Assembly (NCBI GenBank): GCA_023428545.1
Contig: JAEYXH010000008.1
Span: 62,001 to 126,000, forward strand
Direction of reading: 5' to 3'
DNA: 64,000 nucleotides
Origin: Bacteroidota bacterium
Lineage (GTDB): Bacteria; Bacteroidota; Bacteroidia; Bacteroidales; Prolixibacteraceae
Within the stretch, counting starts at the first letter, position 1. Each line of letters begins with the position of its first letter. The translations under genes and the position numbers were made by a program. The notes beneath the pieces are model-generated. The model worked only from the letters and a program-made list of their open reading frames with translations, was not told the DNA's origin and did not search any database. Shown one piece after another: positions 54,525 through 63,329 of the stretch.

Positions 54525-57500
54525 TTAGAAACCAACTGAAAGGCTGAATGTAAAAGTCTTGGGCGGCGGGGTGTTAGCCCTGTCCACACCAATCCAGAAT
54601 GGGTCACTGGCATCCTGGCCAATTTCGGGGTCCTGCCCTGTATAATTGGTAAAAGTGTAGAGTTTCCTGGCACTGACGGCAATGCTCAAACTACGCAATC
54701 CGAGGTTACTGCAAACCCGTTGGGGGAGACGATAACCAAACTTGAGGTTATTCAGCCTGATGAAATCTCCTTTCTCCACATATCTGTCAGATCCAAGGTT
54801 ATTGGCCGGATGGTTCATGTAAGCCCTGGGCAACATTCCTAATTCGTTCTGTCCCTGCACCCTCCAACGGCTCAAAACAGCCTTGCTCTGGTTGTTCCGG
54901 TTATTCATGCCTTCTGTTTCAATGGCAACACCATTGATAATGTCAAAGCCCAAACGATAATGGAATCCAACTGATAAATCCCAGCTCTTATAACGCATCG
55001 ATGTACCAAACCCACCAATAAAGTTAGGGTTTGAGTCGCCAATATATACCACGTCATTCAGGTCAATAACACCGTCATGGTTCACGTCTTCATATTTGGC
55101 ATCACCCCCCTTGAAAATATAGGTTCCCTGGTAAGTCAATGGGATAGGAACCCCATCGGCATCTTTCATCGTATTGCCATCTGCATCGGTGGCTATGGCA
55201 TCTTCATCATTTGCCCAGATACCCTGATACCTGAAACCGAAGAATGATCCGATGGGTTCACCTTCAACCACCCTGCGGGGGTACTGTCCATTTCCGATGG
55301 AGGTTGATCTCTCGGTATTAAAGTTTTCAGGAAGCTTGTTGAAGGAGTTAATGTTTTGTGAAGTATTGAAATCGAGATTCAGGGTGAAATCTTTCTTGTT
55401 AATAACCCTCCAGTTCATCATCATTTCCCAGCCCCTGTTTTCCATTTCGCCACCATTGAGAAGGTTCAGCGTATTGTATCCGGAAGAAGTTGGGATGTCG
55501 TAACCGTAGAAAAGAAGGTCAGTGGTTAATTTCCGGTAAAAATCAGCATTGAGGAAAAATCTTTCATCGAAGAGGTTAATCTCAAAACCGACGTTGGTTG
55601 ATGAAATGGTTTCCCATTTCAGGTTATTCAGCTGGATGTTGTTGGGAACGATTGAGGGATTATTGATATAGGCTCCTGTATTGGTAGATATATAGGATGC
55701 AAAACGGGCATAGGGATCACCAGGCTGACGGCCTGCCAAACCCCAGCTTGCCTTGATCTTGCTTTCGCCCAACCATTCGAGGGTTTCAAGCCATGGCTCG
55801 CTGGAAAAACGCCAGGCTCCCGACAATCCCGCAAAGGTACCCCAACGGTTGTTGGCACCAAAGGATGAATTCCCGTCGGCACGCAAAATGGATTGTACCA
55901 TGTACCTGTCAAGCAGTTTGTAATTCAAATTTATAAGTCCCGCCACATCCCGGGCTTCACCCGTACCGGTTCCGATCCAGTTTATCTGGGCATTGATGGC
56001 AGGGTCCTGTATATTGGTACTGGGAGTACGGTTACTCTGGATATTGAGCCATTCATAACTCGATTGGTTGGTGATCCAGGTGGCAGCACCTGTCAGCACA
56101 TGCCTGTCGGTCCTGAACGGAGAGTTAAAAATCAACTGGGTTTCAGTCTGTATCGACGAGTTGATATTGTTACTTTCTTCTGCCTTGTTGATATTCCATG
56201 CCAGCCAGTCGGCTCCAATAGCGTTGTATGGAAGGTAGTTTTTCGCTTTGGAACCCGTATACTGGAATGAAACGGTTTCATTGAAAATGAGCCAGTCATT
56301 GATATTATATCTTAACCTGAAAGTATTCGACAGGGTATTCTCATTCCGGTCGTTTTTTCCCAGATTGGCAACTGCGACAGGGTTAAAGAAAGTCGTACCG
56401 TTTCCCTGGTAACTGTTGATCGGATTGAAATACTCGCCAGTCAGGTTACCATTTTGGTCATGCTCCCAAATACTCATGTTGGGGGCCTTGATATAGGCCA
56501 TGGAGCGGATATTCCTTCCATCGATGGAAACGTTTCCATCCACATTATTGCCGGTATAGTTAAACTGGACCGTGAACAACAAGTTTCTCGAAAGGAAATA
56601 GTCAAGATTGATACGGGTTGAGAAGCGATTGGCGGAAGTCCCTATGGTTGTTCCCCCTTCATCGACGTAACTTAAAGAAGTAAAGTACCGTGTACGTTCA
56701 CCACCCCCGGAAATCTTAAAGTAATGGTCGTGTGTCATGGAATTCTGGGTAATGGCACCTATCCAGTCGGTATTGGCAGAATAGTTGTGAAAATCGGCAT
56801 ATTCAGGATCATAGGCAATCTCCCTGGGAATGTCGAACACTCCAAAAGCATTGTGCCACTGCTCGAGCTGCAACATAATGTATTCATCCCCGTTAAGCAT
56901 AGGAATGGCAGGTGGCTGAAAGTTCATGGTATTCTTGTACTGGTAGTCGAACTGTACCTTACCCATTCGTCCCTTGTGGGTTTCTATCAGCAAAACCCCG
57001 TCGGCTCCCCTTGAACCATAGACGGCCGTTGAGGCAGCATCCTTCAACACCTCAATCGACTTGATATCCTGCAACGCAATATTGATCAGGTTACTGATAT
57101 CCTCCTGGTCGGCCGAGGCCAGGTCAAAACCCTGGGTTACCCGATCCTGGGGAACCCCATCAATCACAATTAACGGACGGCTGTTGCCCATGGAGCTGAG
57201 TCCCCTGATTACCAGGGATGAACCTGAACCAGGGTCACCCGAAGCAGAGATGATGTCCAAACCCGATACTTTTCCCTGTAATGCATCGGCAGCCGAAACC
57301 AGGCCCGATTCCTGCATTTCCATCAGGTCAATTTTCACGGTAGCCGAAGCATTGTCCCGTTCATCAATGTTGGTCAGACGGTTTGAAGACTGTGCCTTTG
57401 CGGTGATGGTAACCTCACCAATCTCCACATCGGACGATTCAATTTCAATGGTCATGGGTTTACTGGGATCAGGCTTTACCTCTTTGGAGTTATAACCAAT

Positions 57501-57746
57501 CACACTTACCCTGATATTATTGGCCGAATTTCGCATTTCGAGCACAAAGTCACCATTGACATTGGTAATGGTACCATTAATGACACGGTTTTCGTTGTCA
57601 AATTCAATGATATTCGCCCCAATCACGGTTGATCTGTCGCTCTTGTCAATTACCCTGCCCCTGATGACTACCTTACCCTGCGGATAAGCACTCAAGAAGC
57701 TGCAGAGCGCCAGTATAAGCAGTATACTATTTTTAAATCTTTTCAT
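54525..57746 (-). CDS. SusC/RagA TonB-linked outer membrane protein (first pair)
   Basis: A 1073-residue TonB-dependent channel with a Sec signal (ends near SAYPQG). A CarboxypepD_reg-like domain follows (about 27-105; VIRGRVIDKSDRSTVIGANI), then the plug (about 120-250) with LVIRGLSSMGNSRPLIVIDGVPQDR and AAVYGSRGADGVLLIET-like residues, and a barrel ending in TFTFSLSVGF. An acidic EF-hand-like loop (DVNHDGVIDLNDV, about residue 915) may bind Ca2+. It is the second gene of the seven-gene operon, 48 bases after the FAS1 lipoprotein and 14 before its SusD. Substrate not directly readable. Confidence 0.95.
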   Translation of the reverse strand: MKRFKNSILLILALCSFLSAYPQGKVVIRGRVIDKSDRSTVIGANIIEFDNENRVINGTITNVNGDFVLEMRNSANNIRVSVIGYNSKEVKPDPSKPMTIEIESSDVEIGEVTITAKAQSSNRLTNIDERDNASATVKIDLMEMQESGLVSAADALQGKVSGLDIISASGDPGSGSSLVIRGLSSMGNSRPLIVIDGVPQDRVTQGFDLASADQEDISNLINIALQDIKSIEVLKDAASTAVYGSRGADGVLLIETHKGRMGKVQFDYQYKNTMNFQPPAIPMLNGDEYIMLQLEQWHNAFGVFDIPREIAYDPEYADFHNYSANTDWIGAITQNSMTHDHYFKISGGGERTRYFTSLSYVDEGGTTIGTSANRFSTRINLDYFLSRNLLFTVQFNYTGNNVDGNVSIDGRNIRSMAYIKAPNMSIWEHDQNGNLTGEYFNPINSYQGNGTTFFNPVAVANLGKNDRNENTLSNTFRLRYNINDWLIFNETVSFQYTGSKAKNYLPYNAIGADWLAWNINKAEESNNINSSIQTETQLIFNSPFRTDRHVLTGAATWITNQSSYEWLNIQSNRTPSTNIQDPAINAQINWIGTGTGEARDVAGLINLNYKLLDRYMVQSILRADGNSSFGANNRWGTFAGLSGAWRFSSEPWLETLEWLGESKIKASWGLAGRQPGDPYARFASYISTNTGAYINNPSIVPNNIQLNNLKWETISSTNVGFEINLFDERFFLNADFYRKLTTDLLFYGYDIPTSSGYNTLNLLNGGEMENRGWEMMMNWRVINKKDFTLNLDFNTSQNINSFNKLPENFNTERSTSIGNGQYPRRVVEGEPIGSFFGFRYQGIWANDEDAIATDADGNTMKDADGVPIPLTYQGTYIFKGGDAKYEDVNHDGVIDLNDVVYIGDSNPNFIGGFGTSMRYKSWDLSVGFHYRLGFDIINGVAIETEGMNNRNNQSKAVLSRWRVQGQNELGMLPRAYMNHPANNLGSDRYVEKGDFIRLNNLKFGYRLPQRVCSNLGLRSLSIAVSARKLYTFTNYTGQDPEIGQDASDPFWIGVDRANTPPPKTFTFSLSVGF

Positions 57747-57794
57747 TTCGTTCTAGCACCTTTGGTTTAGAAAATCGAGTATGGGCCCTGGAGG

Positions 57795-60107
57795 CTATTT
57801 TGTATCCAATTCATTGAAAAGCAGAGGTTTTTCCAGCTCGTGAATAACTCCGAACGCAAGAATATTCTTGATGGTTTCCGTACCGACACCAATGTTTCTT
57901 GAAACGATAACATTGGACCGGTCTGATTCATTGACAGCTGCATAAACTTCACCGTTCTTATCGATGAATTCAATAACATCGATACCAGGCCTGATTCGGA
58001 TCTGGGTATAGGTAGACGAATATTGCGAAGAGGATTCAGAAATTCGGGATGTCCCATAATATCCGGCTGCCTTTTTGCCATCGGTAAAAATGATATTTCC
58101 CGGGACAAAGTGCATCATTACGAAACGCTTCAGGTCATCCTGGGTCATACCCGATGTGTCAAATCCCTCCAATGCCTGATCACTGGGTGCAAATACGGTA
58201 TATATCTCACTCTGGGACATGAAACTATATCGGTATTCTTTCTCAAGCACCACCCCGGCTGCCTTCATGATATTGTGAAATCTGGGATAGCTGGTTGATA
58301 TTCTGGTAAACAAATCCGTTGAAGAAAAGCTGAACCAGTTGTTGATTTCATATGTCGTTCCATTATCAGCATTACTGCTGATGGGTTTCGGAATTTCCTG
58401 TACAACCTGGCTGCCGCCATATCCTTTGGTCGTAAAATCGGTGCCCCTGACCTCACCGCTGACATTATCCACAATCAGGTAATTCCCGGCCATATTGGGG
58501 ATAAATTCCTTCCTGGCCAGCCCTTTGGGCTGATCGAGACCAATGTGATTCATTAACAGGTTTCTTAAGTCACTCTGGGTCATTGGGAATTCCTGATATG
58601 AACCAGGGGAAATCATAAATGCAGAAAACCTGTTTCGGGCTTCATCATAAACCAGGGAGGAGTCCAACCTTACGCTTGCATCCGATTCAACAAAGAACAT
58701 ATAATTCTGGCCCTCTCTTTTGAGTGCAGGCAAAAGCCCCGCCAGCTCAATGGCATACATGGCCCTGGAATATCCTCTCTGAAGATAGATTGGACCCGTT
58801 ACACTCTTGAATGCCCTTGGGATAATAGCATTCTTAACCCCCAAAAACGTTGTGTTGCTACCATACTCCTTTTGAACGATTTCAGACTGGTCCAGTTTAA
58901 CGATATCCAGCTCACCGTTGTAATAGCCTTTTGACAGGTCGGAAGGATAAATGGGGTTAATTGACATATAGGTATTGGCAATAATACGCTTGATGTGTTC
59001 AGGAGCGTTCCGCAGACTTCCCCAACGAGGGCCACCAACCAAATATTCGTTTATAAAGGCATTAAATGCGGCATCGGTTGGTGCGATCAACCCGTGGTGG
59101 TAGCGTATGGATACATTTTCGGGCAGCCCGTATGTTCCGGCGGGTGCCTTAGTGCGTTCCCTGTTAATATTGAAGGTCAGAATGGGATAAGACAGGTCAA
59201 AAAGTGAATCAACCGCCAAACCTTCGGAGGCTCCGGGCTGAAGCATCGTTTTCCGGTCATCATACACAAACTCAGGGAAAGAGTTGATAAAATCCAGAAA
59301 GTCTTTATAGGAATTGGGGCCTTCTTTATTGGCCAGAATCTGGTAAGCATTCTTCAGGGGCTCAACAACCCTGTCAATTTTGTAAACAAATCCGTTTTCG
59401 GCAAAAACTTCTTCCCCCAGCACTTTGGCTCCCACGAAATAAATATCGGAAGGACTTTCAATCGGCCGGTTGAAATAGAACTCATAATCAGAGGAGCTGA
59501 GTTCATAAATATCAAAATACTCCTTGAAAAAAATTGGTGCATATTTTCTGGAATCTGTCGCTTCATTTCGGACCCAGGGTGAAGACAATGTGTCGACAAT
59601 GGAAATATAACTCCTGAAATTCCGGAATTCACCTTTGATTCCATATTTGCGGTTTTTATCCAACAATAGAGTTTCACGTTTATATCCGCGTGGTTCATTG
59701 TTGGTTAAGTCTTTGGGATCGATCCACCCAAATACATCCAGTGACCTGAGCTGATTTTTGCTCCACGGATTTTGCACAATATGGTACTTTACAAGACGGT
59801 CGAGTTCAGGAATCGGAATATCTTCAACCTTCTTGTATTTGGAATGTGTTTGAAACCATGCCGCAAATGCTTCATCGGTAGGAGCGAAAATGGTGTAACT
59901 TCCAGATGCATCCAGAATTTTGTCGAATTGGGTTAACTCCAAACATTTGGCGAAAGTGGAAAGCTCAGGCTGCTCTTTTAATTGGGTATAAATCTTGCCC
60001 GCCAGCCAGTCCGGACGCTTAAATTTCTCAACCTGCATATCATCCTGACAACCGTAAAAAGTCAGAAACCCCAATGCAAGGATTGTGATTAGCCTACTCC
60101 TTATCAT
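57795..60107 (-). CDS. Large multi-FAS1 outer-membrane lipoprotein
   Basis: A 770-residue lipoprotein (signal with lipobox TFYGC, Cys about residue 20) made of three to four fasciclin-like units. The first is near 35-115 (YTIFAPTDEAFAAWF and KYHIVQNP), a second near 265-395 (GLIAPTDAAFNAFI), a divergent third near 425-545 (KREGQNYMFFVESDASVRLD), and a fourth near 600-765 (SEIYTVFAPSDQALEGF and MMHFVPGNIIF). There is no clear jelly-roll tail, unlike its two smaller relatives. It opens the seven-gene operon and lies right behind the best promoter in the region. FAS1 domains often mediate adhesion or binding, which fits a surface role; ligand unknown. Confidence 0.85.
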   Translation of the reverse strand: MIRSRLITILALGFLTFYGCQDDMQVEKFKRPDWLAGKIYTQLKEQPELSTFAKCLELTQFDKILDASGSYTIFAPTDEAFAAWFQTHSKYKKVEDIPIPELDRLVKYHIVQNPWSKNQLRSLDVFGWIDPKDLTNNEPRGYKRETLLLDKNRKYGIKGEFRNFRSYISIVDTLSSPWVRNEATDSRKYAPIFFKEYFDIYELSSSDYEFYFNRPIESPSDIYFVGAKVLGEEVFAENGFVYKIDRVVEPLKNAYQILANKEGPNSYKDFLDFINSFPEFVYDDRKTMLQPGASEGLAVDSLFDLSYPILTFNINRERTKAPAGTYGLPENVSIRYHHGLIAPTDAAFNAFINEYLVGGPRWGSLRNAPEHIKRIIANTYMSINPIYPSDLSKGYYNGELDIVKLDQSEIVQKEYGSNTTFLGVKNAIIPRAFKSVTGPIYLQRGYSRAMYAIELAGLLPALKREGQNYMFFVESDASVRLDSSLVYDEARNRFSAFMISPGSYQEFPMTQSDLRNLLMNHIGLDQPKGLARKEFIPNMAGNYLIVDNVSGEVRGTDFTTKGYGGSQVVQEIPKPISSNADNGTTYEINNWFSFSSTDLFTRISTSYPRFHNIMKAAGVVLEKEYRYSFMSQSEIYTVFAPSDQALEGFDTSGMTQDDLKRFVMMHFVPGNIIFTDGKKAAGYYGTSRISESSSQYSSTYTQIRIRPGIDVIEFIDKNGEVYAAVNESDRSNVIVSRNIGVGTETIKNILAFGVIHELEKPLLFNELDTK

Positions 60108-60153
60108 TTTTATTGGTTTAGATTTGATAAAAGGACTACCTTCTTTACAGGAA

Positions 60154-60182
60154 CAAACATATAAAAAAAGTTAATATGGCAA
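60154..60182 (-). promoter_or_regulatory. Bacteroidota promoter for the FAS1/SusCD operon
   Basis: Minus strand TTG (60180-60182), an 18-base spacer and TATGTTTG (60154-60161) match the -33 and -7 elements, about 47 bases before the ATG at 60107. A small inverted repeat tgttg/caaca (60183-60198) sits directly upstream. Confidence 0.55.
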
Positions 60183-60198
60183 TGTTGTATTATCAACA

Positions 60199-60641
60199 AT
60201 ATAGAGAATTATTTCAATTTGAAAAATTTTAATAACTGACTGTCAACATTTTAAAAAGTTGTGTTTTAAAACAGAACACCCATATTTTCTATTCTATTCT
60301 GTTCTTTTGCCCAAGACCATTCTGCCCTGCATATTTGTCTCTCAAAAAGTCGAAGTTTCATGATTCCTGGAAAGACACAAAACAGGGTTGATATAAGAAA
60401 CAATAAATTGTATACTGCCGCCAAACTACCAGTTCTTAAATGCCCGGGCTTTTACCCATTTTAGGTTTCACCATAGTTTCTCCAGTCTTTTACCATTCTT
60501 TTACCATTTTCATATGGTGTAAGAATGGTGTAACAATGCTAATAATATATTAATGGCAATAAGTTGGTCTGGACTTGGATAAATGTTGGCAGGTATTTAG
60601 CTGGGAAATCATACCCGCTTTCCACAAACATCAATTGAAAG
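60199..60641. other. Long intergenic region upstream of the FAS1/SusCD operon
   Basis: About 440 bp with no credible ORF, between the operon promoter and the terminator of the neighbouring peptidase gene. It contains the four-half-site repeat array described separately and two weaker similar sites (about 60449-60460 and 60464-60475). Otherwise A/T-rich without recognised RNA. Confidence 0.6.
60487..60534. repeat. Four 11-bp half-sites in two opposite tandem pairs
   Basis: The 11-mer cttttaccatt occurs twice back to back (60487-60497, 60498-60508). Two inverted relatives, tatggtgtaag and aatggtgtaac, follow back to back (60513-60523, 60524-60534) after a 4-base gap. The half-site core is TTACCAT or, inverted, ATGGTGTAA. 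A spacing of 11 bp places all sites on one face of the helix, a common feature of sites for cooperative DNA-binding proteins. It lies about 380 bases upstream of the FAS1/SusCD operon start codon. Confidence 0.75.
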
Positions 60642-60675
60642 AATAAGGCTGTATCGTTTTTGATACAGCCTTATT
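60642..60675 (-). terminator. Terminator of the metallopeptidase gene
   Basis: A perfect 14-bp stem aataaggctgtatc / gatacagccttatt with a 6-base loop lies about 60 bases after the minus-strand stop codon at 60736. The following sequence is pyrimidine-rich (CTTTC) but has no long T run. Confidence 0.65.
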
Positions 60676-60735
60676 TCAGTTAGTGTCAGATTGGGATGTT
60701 AATTTCTGACCAGATCCATAAAATGGCCTATATAA

Positions 60736-63225
60736 TCATCTCTTAACCAGTTTTGTCCGTAAAATGGGATGACGACCCGAACGAACTACTGCCATAAATA
60801 CACCTGTGGGTAAATCAGAAACTGAAATCTCATCGCTTTGTCCGGTGAAAACCTGTTGAATCGAAAGGCTTTTGATCACCCGTCCTGTCAGGTCAATAAT
60901 TTCAAATGTCAGATCCGACATTTGTTCCAACCCGGTATACTTCCAGTTTAATGTTGTTGAAACAGGATTCGGCCATAAGGATACATGTCCGGGAGAGAGA
61001 ACATTGACAAGATTATTCCCCACTGTTTGCTGAATCCTGAGATTGTCGATAACCCAGCCCCACCCACTTGCATAAGGATCGGAGAATAGCCTGAAGCGAA
61101 TCAGGATGGTATCCCCATCCGAGAAGTTACCATTCGAGGTTAGGGATATACTCCTGTTGATAAAAAGTTCAGGACTTCCGACGGCGGTCGAATTCTGCCC
61201 CTTGATATTTTTATAATAGGTAGTAAGCCACGAAGACTTGTCTCCCGAGTCATATCCATCGGCCAGGGGCAGCCAGGTTTCACCAAAATCACCACTACCC
61301 TCTACAATCACATAATCCCAGAACTCATCATCCCCATATAAGGCCCCGGTTTCTCCCGGCTCGACAAGTACCACCTCGTCAAAAGAAAGTGTACCCTGCT
61401 CCCTGACCACAATCGGATAGCGCAGCATGGTCGAAAAGTTAAAGGATTCGTCATCAACCATTGGGCTGGGATAGGGATTGGGACTGAATAGTGCAGGATT
61501 CTGAAAGCCTCTCCGTTGTTCAATGGAAAAGTCACCGGCAATAAAATCCAGGTTGGATGAATTGAAATCGGTGAAATATCCGGGTACCGGACTAAAGATT
61601 TTTTCGACCTTTAACTCTATCTGGCCCTCCTCTGGATATAATGACCGGTTCATGCCGGTCGATAAATCAACTGCCACAACCTGATAGGCAATGATTCCCC
61701 CCTGCTCGAGTTCCGTTTCCTTCACCGGAATATATGTTTCGTAAAGATCCTTGCCACTTTTTTCCAGATTGAGTTTCTGAGTCAATCCGGCATTAATTGA
61801 ATACAACACAAAAACCGAATCCACGCCAAGATTATCACTGACCATTGCCTCTAATTTATAATTGTTGACGGTAGATAGCAGATAGGCCGGTGGCGTATGG
61901 TTGATGACCGGATTCTGCTCATCGGTTCCAATAAAAATTGAAAAATTTTCTGACGGATTTCCAGGCCATCTGAAAATACGGCCTTCCAGGTCGTTCAATG
62001 TAAGATAATATTGTACTGCCCCTTCATCAAACCCGGGAAGGAAAGATGTCGAAAATGAATCCCTGAGTGCATCATATCCAAAGAAGGCTGAATCGCGATG
62101 TTGGGCAAAGTTATCATACGAATACACCAGCCTAAATCCAGCGGTGTCAAAACTGAATTCGCTGTCAAGTGCAACTTCAAACTGGAGGGGCCCATCCAGG
62201 ATTTCCTTATCCTTGAGTGGTTCATACCTGAAAAAAAGATGCTGCCAGCCCATTTCGTTCATGATTCCCATGGTAATGGGCCCGGGAGAGTGAATGGCCT
62301 CGCCCGTCCCGGCACTGTGACTCATCAGGGAATTGGGATTCCCGTGTGGAAATGACGATGAATTCAAATGATAAATGCTTGAACCGTCGCTGAATGGATT
62401 TGGTGCATACAAAGGTGGCCGGTTGTTATTGTATGCCTTCACTGCCAGCGGGCTGCCTGTATAGACCTGCCTGGATGTCAGCGCCTTAAATAATTCATTG
62501 GAGGGATTTCCATAAACAGATATATCATCCAGGTGTCTTCTTTGGACATCCTCCACAAAAGTGTCATAAATTGCCGGACTGTTATCAAAAAAACCCAGAT
62601 GACCGCTTTGGGCATCTTTATCAACATAAAAAAAACCGGTAAAACCAAGCCCATGGGCAATTTCATGCAATACAGTCGAAACAAAATCATATTGATTGAC
62701 AGGCGTATCTCCATCAATCCCAGTATACCAGGGAACAGTAGAATTAAACCGGGAAATTATATCAGGATTCCCCGGACCCGTCAGCTGCTTTTCCATGAGT
62801 TTTTCGACCAACGCGACTGGATAATATACCCCAGGTTTGGGGGCACCATCGAAATCGACAAAATAATCGGAAGGCCCGCAACTGGCCAGTGTATTGCTCC
62901 CTAGATCCTGCCATCGGGCTTCAATATAAATAGGCACGCCGGAACTGATCAGCGATTCCCAAATGGATATCGCATACTCGAACGCTGTTTTTACACTATC
63001 GGGAAACCCTATGTAATTAACCACGATATCGGCACCTGAGCCGGCAGATTTTAGCTGTTCCAAAAACTCGCGAGGGGGTGGAATAAATGATTTTTCAACT
63101 TGCCCCGAAGCATAGCAAACCGGAGGGTCTGCCTTCAAAGGGGATTTTTGCCAAAGTTTCTGTGACATACCTGGCAGGGTTACAAACACTGCCACAACCA
63201 ACAATATCTTCTTTATGTGTATCAA
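60736..63225 (-). CDS. T9SS-secreted putative zinc metallopeptidase
   Basis: An 829-residue protein. The signal peptide ends near GMSQK. A metallopeptidase-like domain follows (about 60-340) with the zinc motif HEIAHGLGF (about residue 188), which is HExxHxxG, the pattern of metzincin-like peptidases. The catalytic-domain fold also carries DNSPAIYDTF and MSHSAGTGEAIHSP, where the latter may provide the Met-turn. Beta-sandwich domains fill 340-740 and contain a jelly-roll-like block near 560-735. The end is a T9SS type A sorting domain (about 755-829; SLWPNPVSTTLNWKYTG and final RTKLVKR). It is likely secreted and involved in protein or glycoprotein degradation; the substrate is unknown. It is monocistronic. 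Confidence 0.82.
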   Translation of the reverse strand: MIHIKKILLVVAVFVTLPGMSQKLWQKSPLKADPPVCYASGQVEKSFIPPPREFLEQLKSAGSGADIVVNYIGFPDSVKTAFEYAISIWESLISSGVPIYIEARWQDLGSNTLASCGPSDYFVDFDGAPKPGVYYPVALVEKLMEKQLTGPGNPDIISRFNSTVPWYTGIDGDTPVNQYDFVSTVLHEIAHGLGFTGFFYVDKDAQSGHLGFFDNSPAIYDTFVEDVQRRHLDDISVYGNPSNELFKALTSRQVYTGSPLAVKAYNNNRPPLYAPNPFSDGSSIYHLNSSSFPHGNPNSLMSHSAGTGEAIHSPGPITMGIMNEMGWQHLFFRYEPLKDKEILDGPLQFEVALDSEFSFDTAGFRLVYSYDNFAQHRDSAFFGYDALRDSFSTSFLPGFDEGAVQYYLTLNDLEGRIFRWPGNPSENFSIFIGTDEQNPVINHTPPAYLLSTVNNYKLEAMVSDNLGVDSVFVLYSINAGLTQKLNLEKSGKDLYETYIPVKETELEQGGIIAYQVVAVDLSTGMNRSLYPEEGQIELKVEKIFSPVPGYFTDFNSSNLDFIAGDFSIEQRRGFQNPALFSPNPYPSPMVDDESFNFSTMLRYPIVVREQGTLSFDEVVLVEPGETGALYGDDEFWDYVIVEGSGDFGETWLPLADGYDSGDKSSWLTTYYKNIKGQNSTAVGSPELFINRSISLTSNGNFSDGDTILIRFRLFSDPYASGWGWVIDNLRIQQTVGNNLVNVLSPGHVSLWPNPVSTTLNWKYTGLEQMSDLTFEIIDLTGRVIKSLSIQQVFTGQSDEISVSDLPTGVFMAVVRSGRHPILRTKLVKR

Positions 63226-63329
63226 CTTTCAAAATATTTCAATGGAATACTAACCGACCAAAATAAAACAAATAAATCGGGAAACTGGATGATAGAAATT
63301 CTAAAAAATTTGAAATTGTCTCGTAGGTG

